NCBI GenBank assembly: GCA_030068145.1
Contig: JAPJBO010000001.1
Location: 434,001 to 498,000, forward strand
Direction: 5' to 3'
Length of the DNA stretch: 64,000 nucleotides
Source of the DNA: Diplonema papillatum
Lineage: Eukaryota > Euglenozoa > Diplonemea > Diplonemida > Diplonemidae
Part shown: in pieces, positions 10,566 to 23,149 of the stretch
Layout: the number at the start of each line of letters is the position of its first letter
Position numbering within the stretch: position 1 is the first letter of the stretch
Made by a program: the position numbers and the translations under genes
The notes under the pieces: generated by a model
The model's database searches: none
Seen by the model: the letters and a program-made list of their open reading frames with translations, nothing else
What the model was told of the DNA's origin: nothing

Positions 10566-13500
10566 TGTTTGAAAGAATGTATCCCGCATGCAAAGCAGTC
10601 TAGCAACCTCGGTTCACGGAGATGCGCATCAACAGTGTCTTCGAAATAAGGCCATACAGCGCTGGTGTGACCGCGTATAGACTGCGACTCAACTATGCCA
10701 ACGAAGAGTGCAACGAACGAAGGAAGTAGTTAACCCCCTCGCACCTTCTCAAGTCAGACTAACCCTGCTGTCTTACCAGTGGCGAAGAATGACTTCCAAG
10801 GTTATTGCTGAGGCCTGAGGAACGAATATGCAACGCACACCAATCTCTCAGAAAGTAATAAGAAGAAAAATGAAAATACAAGGTACCAAGTACCCCCCCA
10901 CCCCAACCAAAAAAAAGAAAAACCTAACTCAAGCAACTTCTGTCGGTAGAGGAAACCCTGCCTAGAGGAAGCAATCACCCTTCGGGTGGGCGAGTCTGAC
11001 ACTTGCCGCTGGGGGAAAAATGAATCAGAATAAACCACCACCACACGAAAAAAGAAAAAAAAAAAAAAAAAAAACGTTTTGCGCAAACACTCTCAGAGAT
11101 CTGTCAAGAAACCACGACAACAAAAAGGAGAAATAACAACAGCTGGACTTGGCTTGTCCGAGTCGATGCTGCGGCCAAGCAACAAATAATGAACGCCAGG
11201 CGGTGTTGCAAATCAAGGGTATCAGCTCGCCTTCGCGGCATACTGAGAGGGGAAAAACAGCAGGAGTTTTTCTCAATGGCGAGCAAAGAAAGTCTATCCG
11301 TTGTTGCCAACCCTCTGTGTATTCAGCTGCATCGAAGAAGTGGTCTTATTACACAATGCGCTGATGACGAACGCGCTGTGGCATTACGAAAGGTCGGTTG
11401 GTAACGGCCACAGAACCCACAGCACTCGCAAACCCGCAAACCCGGGGTATGCGGGTTTACGCCAGAAAAATACGGAGGTAGTAGTATTCCAACATGCAAC
11501 CTGTTCGGCTCGATTCCTGAGGATCACGTGGACGATGAAGTGCACTGCGCTGGCGTCGTTCATATGATAGAGTCGGATGGAAGCATTCAGTCGATGTAAG
11601 GTCGCCCCCGCAACAAGTTGGCTGGCGCGGAAGAGAAACCTTTCCGAAACAGTTCGCATCTTGACAACCAAGTTCGTGATACTCGAATTCGGCTCTCAAG
11701 CGGAAGACTTCAAATATGACGCCGGCTCCTCCAAAAGCACGAAAAAAACAGTCAAAAACCAATCCAAGTTACGGGAAAAACTGTAACTTGCTGACCCCTT
11801 GTGCCAAGACCCTGGCCAAACTTTACCAAGGACTCCGTCCACTCCACCTCGCATGTCACTCGGAAACTTAGGAATACTGACTCCTTAACACAAGAACTAC
11901 TCTAAAACCAAAAGTTCCCGAGTTAGAAACCTCACCCGGAACGATGTGCAGCCGTTCTGGACCGGAATTCTTCCCATCCGCACGAAATAACACCGAACTC
12001 TTACATAAGCGCCAACTTGAAAGGAAATGCTCGACGATGCTGCCCGACAAAGAACAGAAGGGATCCAAAGTGTTGTAACTACCGAACCACGTGTTGAACG
12101 GACGTGAGGTCATGCGGGTCTACCCCTACACGACAAATCACACAAACACAACAGGTCAAAAGTCCTGAGTGAGAAAACAACACACGGTGGTGTAAGCGAA
12201 GAACAAATCAGATTGTGTTTGTATTGTATTTGCCCCTTACCTCTATATTTCCCCCCTTCCATTCGGAGTCGAAGCAGCTACGTCGAGTATTTCTGAAAGG
12301 AAGCAGGTGAATAGATAGGGGTGGGGGAAACGAAGCTATAATGACGCAAGAGAAAAAAGCATTCAAAAATAAAATAAGGAAAGAAGAGGAGAAGACTGCT
12401 GTCTCCAATCAAGCACGTTAACAATAATTAACCTCCTACGGCTCTGGCGGCTGCGTTACACGCTGGGCGTTTAAAAAGTAATTTCAGAAACAGTCTAAAC
12501 GAGCGCGAATGGGTCAGGTTCGGCTACCCTGAACACAATATCAAAGCACGAACGCTCTTACGCTGGCGGTCAGCATCAATTGATCAACGATGGTGAAGAT
12601 AGACAGAACTAGGGAGAATTAGTTTTGTTCTGAGTGTACAGGGAACAACCCGAGGGAGATCTTGAGTCCAGGTGCTCTGACAAACTAAGTAACCCCAACC
12701 CCTGGGGGTTTTCTTGTGTGCAGCCGTCGTTCAACTTTTTTGAGACCCTAAAATCCCGGATTCTCAAGCGAACTTTAACACAAAAACATTCACTAACTAA
12801 AGAAGGCTCCATGCCAATATGATACTCAAAACCATCCACTTCAAAAACACCACCGCGACGCCCAGCAGAATGCGGCCAGCCTGACGCGCGATCTTGTCCA
12901 AGATCTTACAAAAGACTTTTTTGCTTTAACTTTACAAAACTTACTTTCACTCTAAAAAACAGTAATAGTCCTACGTAGGGTTGTCACCCGGTGACGATTT
13001 CGAACGTAATTACACATGTCACCATGTATACACAGTAAGGAGACACGTCTTCTGTCATCCCGTGCGTATACACGGTAACGTTTGAAATTGTCCCTGCGTT
13101 TAAACTTGTCACCATCCTCCGAGGATGACAATTTCAACGTCAGCTGGTGACGATTACACACGGCATCCTCGGTGGGGGGAACCCCCCAGGGTCGGACAAA
13201 GAAACCACCCTTCCCCCTTTTTTCTATTTGCAATCCCCCCACTCCACCCCTCCCGCTTTTACGCCTATTAAACTTTAACAAATGTCTTCTGCTCTCACTC
13301 GCCTGCCATTTTTTAAATAGGTAAAAACCGCCGGGAAGTACAATCACACAAGTAACGCAAAGCAGACCACCCGCAAAAAAATAAGAAAAAATTTTCACTC
13401 TAAAAAAAGGTGCAAAATCAAAAAGAAGCCATTTTGTGCCGAAGGAGACACCTAAACCCCTCCTTGAGTTGCAGAATTTTCCTTTTTTTTTTTTTTTAAA

Positions 13501-13650
13501 AGATAGTACCCAGGTCATTATGCAGACATGCGTTCTTTGCGCCACGCTTGTTCAACGGGAGAACCCCCCCGTTTGGGGTTCCACCAAGAGCCTGCCTGGG
13601 GGGCGCGAGCACCGACGCAGATTTACGTCACTAGTCCGTTTTGAGCCGTG
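10566..13650. other. Intergenic, repeat families, no gene
   Basis: A repeat at about 12000-12300 (ends GTCGAAGCAGCTACGTCGAGTA) recurs at 21420-21710, and its end portion is inverted at 39535-39640. Copies of the short A-tailed repeat lie at 12742-12786 and 13388-13410. Two A-runs (11055-11075) and a T-run near 13485 are present. No protein-coding content recognised. Confidence 0.45.
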
Positions 13651-13768
13651 CAGTGACAGATGCCTGTATCTGCGGAGCACTACGACACGCCTCAATGCAG
13701 GCGAAGTTGAGTTTGTGCCCCAAGCACCAAATCCAAATGGCAAATGGTACCAACTGGTCGCGCAGGCG
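13651..13768 (-). repeat. 118-bp fragment duplicated from the hAT transposase
   Basis: Near-identical (about three differences by eye) to 15453-15570, which encodes residues ~584-622 of the neighbouring hAT transposase, the GHKLNLACIEA region. Same orientation, lying just beyond the transposase stop. It is not part of the transposase frame. Confidence 0.9.
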
Positions 13769-13848
13769 CTAAAAGAAAATTACTCAAAACAAAATCGAAA
13801 ACAAGAAATAAATGAAAGCACAAGTATTTCTGAACACTCAAAGAACGC

Positions 13849-16800
13849 TCATCGAACACGCTGGCGCACGTTGCGTGCGCTTGTCACGTGTTCTTGGGCC
13901 TCCGTCGGATTGAAGTAGAGAGAAGGATTGGAGGAAAAAGCCCTTCGCCAAGACGAAATGATGTCTTTGGCCTCTGTGTAAAAAGGATAGGACGCGTACT
14001 TCAGCTTGCGATTGTCAGAGTGAAGTAGAACGGAACGCTCGTCTTCAGACCCCGTACTTGAATCGGTGTCACTGGAAGCTTTTGCATCTTCAAACTCACC
14101 AGCAAGGCCAGCCGAGTCGTCATCAGAGTCGCCCTCATCGTCAGGATTCCCTGGCCGTGTCAGCTGCTTTCTGGCTCGAACAGAAACCCCGTCCACGACA
14201 AAGGTTGTTAACACGTGTTCCATCACAGCAGAAGGAACCGTATTCCCTTCCCCAGTAGATGGCATGTTGAGAGCAATAAACAACAGCTTGCGCAATGTTG
14301 TTTCGCTCATGCCTTTCCTGAGGTAGGTTCTGATCAGCTTTACTCTGGAGAAAAGCCGCTCAACGCCAGCACTTCCAAGTGGGAAGACCAGTGCCATTTT
14401 CAAGACTTGGCATGTCTCCGGGAATCGGAGCTGGCAGTGGGTGTCGCGAAGGAAATCAAGGGTGTTCTCTGTGAATGAACATTTCTTGTTCACATTCGTC
14501 ATTTGCTTCATGCGCACCAGTGCTTCAGGCAACTGCTCACGCACCGTTGCCTCAAAGGCCTGGCTGTAAAAAGGAGGCTGAACGGTCCACGTGGTCGCGC
14601 CTGTTGGGTGCACGGTCTTCTTCTCTTTCCTGGTACAGCAAAAGTGGGCAAAAAACGGGTTGAGTTTCTTGAGCAGCGGGTCAAGCCTCTGTGGCAACAA
14701 TCGCGATGCAACATCACTCGGAGTTCCGCACGTCAGATCCACATCATGGAAAAGGCTTTCCACTAAGGGGCCGTTTGGATCGTACACACCCAAAGATGAC
14801 AGCACAGGTAGATCCCCGAGTCTCTCTTCAACCAACGAAATGAGCCGATCCAAGAACGGCGTCGCAAACTCGCGATGGAAAGCGACAAAAAAGGCGTAAT
14901 CTAGAGGCTGGCGATTCCAGGAAGGTGGCACTGCATCCTTGAGTTTTTCCCAGAAGGTTATGTACTCAACAAAGTGCAGTCTTTCTTCAGGATCTTCCGC
15001 TATCTGCTCGTCCGTCAGAGGAATATCACGCAGACGCCGAAGCCAGCTCAGGTAATACTCCTTTAGCTTCAGCACTTCTGTCCAACACGTGTCCGACCTT
15101 TGCAGGGATTGGCTCAGTTTCGAAAGAATGGGAGTTGCTTGTGCGAGCAGGCTGAACGATAAGCAAACAGTGTGATTCAGTTTCTCGCGAAGATGCAGGG
15201 CTTGTGGTATGTCTTTCTCTTCGCAAAGCCGGGCAATCGCAAGCAGAATGGGCTTGATGCACTCTGCTATTGTTTGAGCGGCGCGTTCATGGGAAACCCA
15301 TCTTGTGTCGCCAGGTTCCACAAGTTCCAAATCTCGGAAGACAAAGAAGTTGTCGGTCACAGAACAGGCTTCCTTACACTCTTTAAACTTTCGTGTCTTG
15401 TACGAAATATCACCCTGTCCTTTCCGAAACAACGAAAAGATTTCTTCAGTTGCAGTGACTGATGCCTGTATCTGCGGAGCACTACGACACGCCTCAATGC
15501 AGGCGAGGTTGAGTTTGTGCCCCAAGCACCAAATCCAAATGGCAAATGGTACCAACTGTTCGCGCAGGCGTGTCTGTACACCCTTGTAGTCGCCTTTCAT
15601 TGTACTGCAGCCATCAGTTGCGATGCCCATAGTTGTTGTCCACGTTTGAACATTATCTGCCATGCCCGCAATGTGAGCTGCGACGTTTTCCCCAGTCGCT
15701 GATTTGCGCAAAGGAAGTATGTCCCAAAAGACTTCTTCAACCCCCTCTTCCGACAGTATTTTGAAAAACAGTGCATGTTGTTTTGAGCGCTTTACGTCCT
15801 CTGCTTCGTCAAACATGATGCTCGTGAACTCTGACGCTTGAATTTTCTCCAGCACATGGGATTTGCACCACGAGTACAAAGAATCCACAATTACTTCTAG
15901 GAAGTACGGTGACGACATATTCAAACGCGTCTTGCAGAACGAACGAATTGAATCGTCAAACAGGGATACCAGACTGAACGTGTCACGAATGCTGGACATG
16001 GGCAGGTCGCGCTTGATGGTATCAACAATTGTCTGGATGACGAAGACCAGGTGTTGTGTGTTCATAAGGCGCTGTTTGAGGTCTTCCAAAGTGGAAGGCA
16101 GCTGGCAAGAAGACGGAAGACGCATCTGATCTTCCAACAAGTTCAGAAATGAACTCCAGGCCTTGTTATGACCCACGGTCTTCTTCCGGTGCTTTTCGAT
16201 GTACTGTGGTAGGAGCCCCTTTTTGAAGACTTCAAAAGGAATGCACAGATTAATGAAGGCACGCTTTTTCTTACCCGCTGTCTGTCTACGACAGCATCGA
16301 CAATACATTCCTTGACTTGTGCACAGAATCCACGGATTCGCTTTCAAGACCCCTCGGAAACGCTTGTTGGAGAACAAGTCGGGAGGGATGCACAAAAGCT
16401 CGAAGTCAGTGGGAAACATCGAGCCAGTACCACCAAATTGCGGAACACAAGCACCATCGTCTAGTCCGTACTTGGACCGTAAGAAGGCGCTTACTTCGTA
16501 GTCCAGCAACGACACATATGGCGCAGGACCTGCAATGCGCTTGTACTCCCGGGGCTTCGTTGCCTGCTTGCGCTTTCCAGCCGACCTGCTCGCCAGTATC
16601 TCACGCAGCGCTATCCTCTCTTCCAGGGTTTCACGGGTGAACTGCTCCTTTACCAGAAGCACCAGCTGACGGAGGTAGGCATCACTCAGGTACAGGTTCT
16701 TTGGTTCCTGAGGTCCACTTGTGGGGAAGCTAGGAAGAGCTGCCTGAGTAGATACAGCGTTCGGTGTTTCGGCTTCGACTTCCATGGCTGTTTGTACCTC

Positions 16801-17319
16801 TCCCTCTGACAGCCTACGTGCAGTTACTTCTGCGGCCATCTGCTTTTCCAGCTCTTCTTGCGCCGCCTTTGCTCTTGCTGCAGCTTCAACCGCTTCCTTC
16901 TTCTCCGCCGCAATCCTTTTCTCCTCAGCCACCCAGGCTTTCCCCGTCTCTCCCACAAGTTGCACCCATGTCTTTTTGCCGCCGGTATCACTTGAAGCAA
17001 GCTCGTCCGCCTTCTTCAGCAACCACACCTTCTTGGGCTGAGGGAAGTTCTGGGAACTGGAAAACCCACGAACTAGAAGTTGAAGGCTCAAGAACTCCTT
17101 CACGTCTGCAACTTCAGTGCCGACTTTTGCGGGCTTGACGGAGAAGAGGGTATTCTTTCCAGGCCATGGTTTGGGGTACGAGCGATGCACCACAGGAATG
17201 GTCTTGAAGTCCGCTGCGGTCCATAGCTCATACTCTGTGTGGTAGGCCAGGGATGGAATCTGGCCTCCTGGACCTGTAACTCCAGGTTTTCGCGAGCATC
17301 CCCCAAAGAGTGCGTTCAT
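13849..17319 (-). CDS. hAT-superfamily transposase, 1156 aa, uninterrupted
   Basis: DNA transposase of the hAT superfamily, which cuts and re-inserts elements with short terminal inverted repeats. The N-terminal third has a charged, Ala/Glu/Lys-rich helical stretch (about residues 130-175). A Cys/His zinc-binding region follows (YCRCCRR ... EKHRKK, about residues 335-380), typical of the TTF/BED-type DNA-binding module. The RNase-H-like catalytic core shows acidic residues in FDEAEDV (~502) and ATDGCSTMKGD (~568), then IWCLGHKLNLA. The C-terminal dimerisation segment GSAGVERLFSR (~985) supplies the glutamate and is followed by LRKLLFIALN. At 1156 residues it is longer than most hAT transposases (600-900). 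No stop interrupts the frame, suggesting recent activity. I could not find convincing CAGGG...CCCTG termini on both sides; GGCAAAACCCTG at 17483-17494 is one candidate end. It is not closely similar to the hAT at 45250. Confidence 0.93.
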   Translation of the reverse strand: MNALFGGCSRKPGVTGPGGQIPSLAYHTEYELWTAADFKTIPVVHRSYPKPWPGKNTLFSVKPAKVGTEVADVKEFLSLQLLVRGFSSSQNFPQPKKVWLLKKADELASSDTGGKKTWVQLVGETGKAWVAEEKRIAAEKKEAVEAAARAKAAQEELEKQMAAEVTARRLSEGEVQTAMEVEAETPNAVSTQAALPSFPTSGPQEPKNLYLSDAYLRQLVLLVKEQFTRETLEERIALREILASRSAGKRKQATKPREYKRIAGPAPYVSLLDYEVSAFLRSKYGLDDGACVPQFGGTGSMFPTDFELLCIPPDLFSNKRFRGVLKANPWILCTSQGMYCRCCRRQTAGKKKRAFINLCIPFEVFKKGLLPQYIEKHRKKTVGHNKAWSSFLNLLEDQMRLPSSCQLPSTLEDLKQRLMNTQHLVFVIQTIVDTIKRDLPMSSIRDTFSLVSLFDDSIRSFCKTRLNMSSPYFLEVIVDSLYSWCKSHVLEKIQASEFTSIMFDEAEDVKRSKQHALFFKILSEEGVEEVFWDILPLRKSATGENVAAHIAGMADNVQTWTTTMGIATDGCSTMKGDYKGVQTRLREQLVPFAIWIWCLGHKLNLACIEACRSAPQIQASVTATEEIFSLFRKGQGDISYKTRKFKECKEACSVTDNFFVFRDLELVEPGDTRWVSHERAAQTIAECIKPILLAIARLCEEKDIPQALHLREKLNHTVCLSFSLLAQATPILSKLSQSLQRSDTCWTEVLKLKEYYLSWLRRLRDIPLTDEQIAEDPEERLHFVEYITFWEKLKDAVPPSWNRQPLDYAFFVAFHREFATPFLDRLISLVEERLGDLPVLSSLGVYDPNGPLVESLFHDVDLTCGTPSDVASRLLPQRLDPLLKKLNPFFAHFCCTRKEKKTVHPTGATTWTVQPPFYSQAFEATVREQLPEALVRMKQMTNVNKKCSFTENTLDFLRDTHCQLRFPETCQVLKMALVFPLGSAGVERLFSRVKLIRTYLRKGMSETTLRKLLFIALNMPSTGEGNTVPSAVMEHVLTTFVVDGVSVRARKQLTRPGNPDDEGDSDDDSAGLAGEFEDAKASSDTDSSTGSEDERSVLLHSDNRKLKYASYPFYTEAKDIISSWRRAFSSNPSLYFNPTEAQEHVTSARNVRQRVR

Positions 17320-17482
17320 TTTTTCATTGCTTGCTCTTTCTTTCGGGTATTCCTGGTTGAGTATGAAAATGCTGCCAGAGTCCGAAAGCCGATTGTTTTT
17401 CCAATGTGTGTGAGGGATTTTCTAGCAAGAATCGGGTTGTCCGGGGGTTTCTCCAAAAGTTGGTTTCTCTTTTTCGGGGTGT

Positions 17483-17580
17483 TGGCAAAACCCTGCAAAG
17501 GCCCATCCTGCGACAAAGGCCTATCCTGCGACAAAGGCCCATCCTGCGACAAAAGCCCATCCTGCGACTACGGCTGCCCT
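17483..17580. repeat. 18-bp tandem repeat, four copies
   Basis: About four tandem copies of GGCCCATCCTGCGACAAA between 17506 and 17577, directly after a possible hAT terminus (GGCAAAACCCTG). Lies upstream of the minus-strand transposase. Role unknown. Confidence 0.7.
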
Positions 17581-20500
17581 GCAGCCACGACAGGCCTCTG
17601 TCCGTAGCTCTACTGAGGCAGACCCAGTATAGACCTGCCAAAACCCAATCCGAGGTAGTGTACCCCTCCCCAAGCCCGCCCCCGATTTCCTTTTTTTTTT
17701 TTTTTTTCGGTTTTTTACCTCACCCAACTGTACAGGTGCATAACCCCCTGATAGTACCACCAATCACCATTTGCAACAAAACCCTGCGTCTAGCAAAGAC
17801 TTGTTCAACGTTGGCACAGGAATCACTCAACGAAGTGCCACGAAGTTCAGAGCTAACTCCACTCAGCAAAGAAAAAAAAATCAAAACGGGAAAATGTGGG
17901 GAAACAAAACACACGAAGCAGTATTTTTGAAGTTGAAGATGGCGCTGAAAAAAAGCCATTGTCTTCCGGAATGAACAGGGCATTATGCATGTTGGACAGT
18001 TGGTGAGGTAACTCGCCGAACGGAAACGTGAGAACTGAGAGGGTTGGCTGACGTACAGGGTTGTCAGGTAGGTCTATAATGTCCTGGGAATGACCCAGGT
18101 GGGAAGGACCAGATAGGACGAGTAGGATTAGAAACGGAGGCCAGATAGGCTTGGTGTCTGCTCTGAAGGAAACCCCGCGTAAGGTCCTGTTCCGGATGAC
18201 TAGGAAGAAACAGAGAAAACAAAAGGCCCATCAACACCTTCGAAATTCTCTTCAAAAAGTCTCCCCGCCCACATATAAAACCAAAAGACTGTCAGACCAG
18301 CGGCGGATTGAATGGAACCGAAGGGTTGCCATCTGCCAAGGTGGTCGGCTAAAGCGTTCTGCACAAATAAAGACCCTTTGCGGTTGTAAGGCTTCTTCCC
18401 TCGCAAGCCTCCGTCGAAATAAGCACCAGGCGGTCCCACCGAGTAATTGCACTCAACATACGTGCTCGCGGAAATGCCGTTTTAACAGCAGCAGCATTAA
18501 TATACGCTATTGGTGCTGGACTTACCGCGGGTGCTGGCACCAGACTTGTCCACCAATTGTGTTCGTTGACAGGTTTAGATATCATCCATCGATGGGGGAC
18601 ACGCCTCGACAGCTGTGGTGATGGGAGGCACCGCAAGTGGTTGCCAGCAAGCTGTCCCCCTAACGCCAAGAACACACCCCGCCTGCAGTAAGGATGGGGA
18701 TCCCGCTCGTGACAGGAGCGGACGCACAATGCACCGGGAAAATGCTGCTGTTTATCACGTGCTGCTGTTTATCACGGTGCACTACGCTGCAACCACGGTC
18801 ATATCCCCTGGAGCTACATAGAATAGCCTGCTGCTGTCGGATGGAATAATGCAGGCCATATCTACAGATATTCTGCATTCGAACCTCACTGGTATATCAA
18901 AAGTTTCAAGCGAACTTTCACTCTAAAAGGGGACGGACCGGCTTGCTTGAAGAGGACTAGACGGAATGAGAATGTGCTCCCCGTTTTCTCGCTCACGGTC
19001 GACAAGTTCCGTGGGAGGGGCTACATGCGGGCGCCGAGTACTATGACGCGACGTCGTTGATTTCTAGGGATCCCAACATTTTTTTTAACTCTTTTCGACG
19101 TTCATTCGTGTGTGCACAGCAACTCCCTTCGTTACATGTAGGTCTCGTGGTGTTAAAGCGGCGGTGCAAGGACCTTCAAAGGTTACCAAATGCAGCTCCA
19201 AGAGACCACCCTCGCTTGATGCCCCACGACACACAGGAAATAGAAAACAGTCCAGTAGAAGCAGCTAAAAAAGAGACTCTAAAACCCCCGGAATTTCAAG
19301 CGAACTTCCACTCCAAAAAAAAAAAAAAAAGTCTAAAAAACAGTGCTCGCGGCAGTTTGAAAAAAAGAAAAAAACTGAGGTGCCATCCACCTTGCTATGA
19401 TGTCATACCCCGGGTTCTCGTGCGCGTTCATCGTCTGCTCACCCCCACTCCCAGTGTTGGAAACAAGTTTCAATCCGGACTCGCAGAAAGTATGAGCCTC
19501 TCACCCGACGGATTCGCCTGTGCTCTGGTAGCACGGGTGGTCCTGGCTGTGACGAGCTACGAACAGCCGCCTGACAAACCAGACTCACACCGCAGTTCTG
19601 TCTGCAGACACTCAGGTACCGCGCTGATTATGGTCCGCCTTCTGTGTCCGTGGCTTAAAGGACCGAATGGCGCAGACGGGACCAGTGCGGTGTTGAGCCC
19701 ATATCCATTCCAAGCACGTTCTTTCCGTCAGTAGGAGCAGATGCTGCGTGTGGTCGTGTGCAGCACCCCGCACCTCCACCTTTGTGAGACGTTGTCAGTT
19801 GGTGGGGTCGCTTAGGCCTTCCTCTTTGTAGCGACGATGAGGTGTACTGAAAGAAAACGCTGGCGGCGGCGTGCGTGGGAGGAGATCATTCGATCGCCCC
19901 CACTTCGGCGCGTACACGCACATAATGGCTCTTACGCGAGCTGGCGTTCTCTTCGGCCCGGAGGGTTGGAGAGTATCTCCAACACTGGGACACATCTCCG
20001 TCGGCCCCCACCCTGTTCTGTCACCCGTATCATCCCTTTTTGCAAAGTTTTTGCTCTAAGCACTTTGTTCTGCTAACTCAGTTTTCTTTGCGAGTAGCAC
20101 ACTTTCTACTTCGTCACCCCTCCCCAGCCATCTCCCAATCCTCCGTGTGCGTGTTTGCGAATACGAAGCACCCGTTACATGCCCCTTTCCACCCGACCCC
20201 ACGCGTTCTCAGTCTCTTCTGTTTCAATGTCCGTCAACCATCTTAGTCGCAGCAAGCGGAAACCGAACGTGTTCAGCCTCGAAGTTCATCAGCTGCGTGC
20301 AGCACCGCCTTGGAAGCGCATTCCGACCCAGTCCGCCCCATTTAACGAATGACGTCTGCACCATGGCATCGAAAAATGAAATGCCGTGATGGTCCACCAC
20401 GGAAACACAAACGGCACGTGGTGCATCCAGGAGGCAGGGGGGGGCGTCACGGCGGTTACCGCGATTTTTCAGCTGTTGCTAACTTTGCTCGGATCCTCGG

Positions 20501-20650
20501 CAACAAGGCTTCCCGATGCTTTACGCCCCGCTTCATTCAGATCGTGCAAACCGCTTGGAGACACGGTTCGATGAAAGCTTTTGCGCAACCAGCACAAGTA
20601 GTACCAGATGTTTATGTTGATAACAGGTAGCACAACACGTGAGGACGCTG
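17581..20650. other. Intergenic, repeat-rich, no gene recognised
   Basis: Contains short A-tailed repeat copies at about 18897-18928 and 19272-19331, the second with a long A-run. A unit at about 19500-19735 (GCCTGTGCTCTGGTAGCACG ...) recurs at 25275-25450, 27905-28100 and 30630-30770. Open frames such as 18151-18621 and 19057-19734 overlap these repeats and show no protein signature. Confidence 0.45.
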
Positions 20651-20809
20651 TCTTTTTAGTACTAACAATCTTGTGGGTTGCCCTTCAATGTATTGTGCAG
20701 GCTAAAAAGACGTAGGCAGCGTGTTTTGGTGGTTGATCAGAATTCCTTACCTGAATACACACAGGGTAAATACAAGTGGGAAAACGATCAACCGGCACGC
20801 ACAAACAAA
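20651..20809 (+). repeat. Interspersed repeat, TTTTTAGTACTAACAATCTT family
   Basis: About 159-bp unit from CTTTTTAGTACTAACAATC to CGGCACGCACAAACAAA. Close copies lie in myosin introns at 50551-50691 and 58943-59101, and degenerate pieces at about 50270-50390 and 51205-51265. All are in the same orientation. Confidence 0.85.
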
Positions 20810-23149
20810 TGAGCATGTTGAGTCACGATGTTGAAACATGCGAGCTCCTGAGCAAATAAGTCGTGTGCGCCATCTTCCACACGTTCGTGCTCTGCGGTAT
20901 TCCGTTTCGTTGTGGCTTCACGGCAGCTGCCCTATTCATCCACAGAACAAGCGTTGACACCAGAGACTTGGAACGAAGGTCCGGCGCAAGACAAGTCACT
21001 TGCCCGCCAGAGCTCGCATTCGGGGTGGGAAAAAGGAACGCGCTCTCTCTTTCTGTGTATTCGTTCTGTGTTGCTTCCGTCTCCTGTTCAGTTGATGCGC
21101 GCGTGCAAAATTTCTACGTCCATTCGCTTTTTGTTCTCTTTCTTTCGCTTCTTGTGAATCCCACACTTTTTGACCACCTTTAATTCTCTTAAAATAGCTG
21201 TTGGGAGCCGTGTCGCGTGCTCGTTTGTCGTGCCTCTGCGCACCCTCTTTTTGCTTGTCGGTGGAGCACAACGTGTGTTCCCTGCCCTCACCAATGCGTG
21301 AGGGTAGCTTCACGGCTGCGTAGCCGGCGGATTTTGTGCGTTGGCGTGTCCGTTGCATACGTCGACCTTCGGTTGTGTCTAAACACTAAGCGTAGTCTTG
21401 CAAGACGCATTTGTTTTACATAAGCGCCAGGTTGGAAGGAAATGCTCGACGAAGCTGCCAGACAAAAAAAGAATCCCAAGTGCTGTAACTCCCGAACTAC
21501 GTGCAACGGACAAGAGGTCTGCTCGCTGGTCTACCCCCACACGACAACAGACACATAAACAAAACAGGGAAAAAGTCCTGAGTGAATAAACACACACACA
21601 CACACACACACACACGGTGGTGTAAGTGAAAAACAAATCAGGTTGTGTTTGTATTGTATTTTCCCCTCCACCCCTATCATTCGGAGTCAAAGCAGCTACG
21701 TCGAGTATTTTTAAGATGCGCGTGTTTACTCGCGTTTCTATCGTATCGACGTCGTTCGACCATGGTGAAGCTTGCCGACCGCTGTCGAACGAATTGTTAC
21801 TGTCTGAATGAGAACTAGATACGAGAACTACCATAGCTTGGCTCACTTGTTTCGTGCCACAACGAAGATTGCACGATGAACTCCTTACGGGTCTCAGCAT
21901 AGCGCTGAGTTCGAATTTGCAGCTCCAGCCTCTTGGCGCTCTCGTCTTTCTCCGACAACGAACGCCAACACCCTGCCGACTGCAGCAAGCGATGCCGAAG
22001 CTGGTTGGGGATGCAGACACGCAAACGCACGCGGGATTGGCTCCCCCTCACCCAGTTTGTCCTTTGACACTTAACCTTGTACACGGTACCAGGGTACCAG
22101 TACTTTAATTAACAGCTGCAGCAGCCAAACGAATCGTCTGTTGCCTGCTTACCACTTCGTCACCACACACCAGCACACTTTTGTCACATTAAAAAGAACG
22201 GGGAAACCATCAAGATCCTTTTTAAGCCTCAAAAGACTCCGGGGAAAAGCACCCCTCCCCACACAACCACATAAAGCGGGGTGGCTGTCTGCAGCCTACT
22301 AGCGCAACGTACTGCGCGCTCTTTTGCCGGTTTGTTTGTTGCGTCAAAGTTTGTGTACGTGGGCAATGCAGAAGGCGACCTCTCTCCGACCCCTGCTATT
22401 GCGACTCTTACGCGTTCCGAAGTCGGTTGCCACAAGCAGAACAACGATGAAGACTGCCACGAGGTTCGAACAGAGGGGACCCAAGACCACATCCTTAACG
22501 AATGTGACCTTGATGTCGGTTACAGCACCCCTAGCCAAAGTGAAAGTGCGTCACAACTCCCGGCCTCAATACCCTGACTGACACAGACTTAAAATTCTTC
22601 AAACCTCAACAAAACGCTGAAGAACGTCAGTAGTAGCACGTGGGGGCACCAAAGAGAAGCAAGAACCCCCATCCCGCATAAATAACGCCAACAAAATGCT
22701 CTATAAAAAAGACGGGTCAACGTGCAGGTACTGCATTTCTCCCCATTTGAAAGAAGACGAAGCACACAAAACCCGTCGCTGGCTTCGTTTGACTTTTCAT
22801 GCGCAGCCGTATTGTTCCCTTCAGCACAAGTGTACTGCTAAGAAAAAAACAAGACAAGACGCCCCCCCGTCTAAAAGAAAGTATGAACACCAGGGAGCTC
22901 GTCTTGCAGCCGAGGGTAAGCTTCGAGTAATGGGCGTGCATGACACGATAGAGTTGCCCGTTGGTGATGAAGGAGAAACTTTTGGCACACGGAAAAAGAA
23001 AGAAAATGAAAAACCGACGCACATTCGTCGAAAACACAAAACAGAAAACTTCTTGCTTTCACGCGAACTTTCACAGCTCTGAAAATAATCCACGAAATGT
23101 AGTTACGGATATTCAACCTGCGCAAACCATAAGCAGCACCACAAATTCA
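20810..23149. other. Intergenic, repeats and a (CA)n tract
   Basis: A repeat copy at 21420-21710 matches 12000-12300. A (CA)n microsatellite lies at about 21590-21616. Frames such as 22696-23082 and 21379-22020 overlap repeats and have no recognisable domain. No gene called. Confidence 0.45.

Noticed and set aside
22696-23082. 128-residue Lys-rich protein
   Set aside because: Overlaps dispersed repeat sequence partly shared with 39840-39910; no motif.
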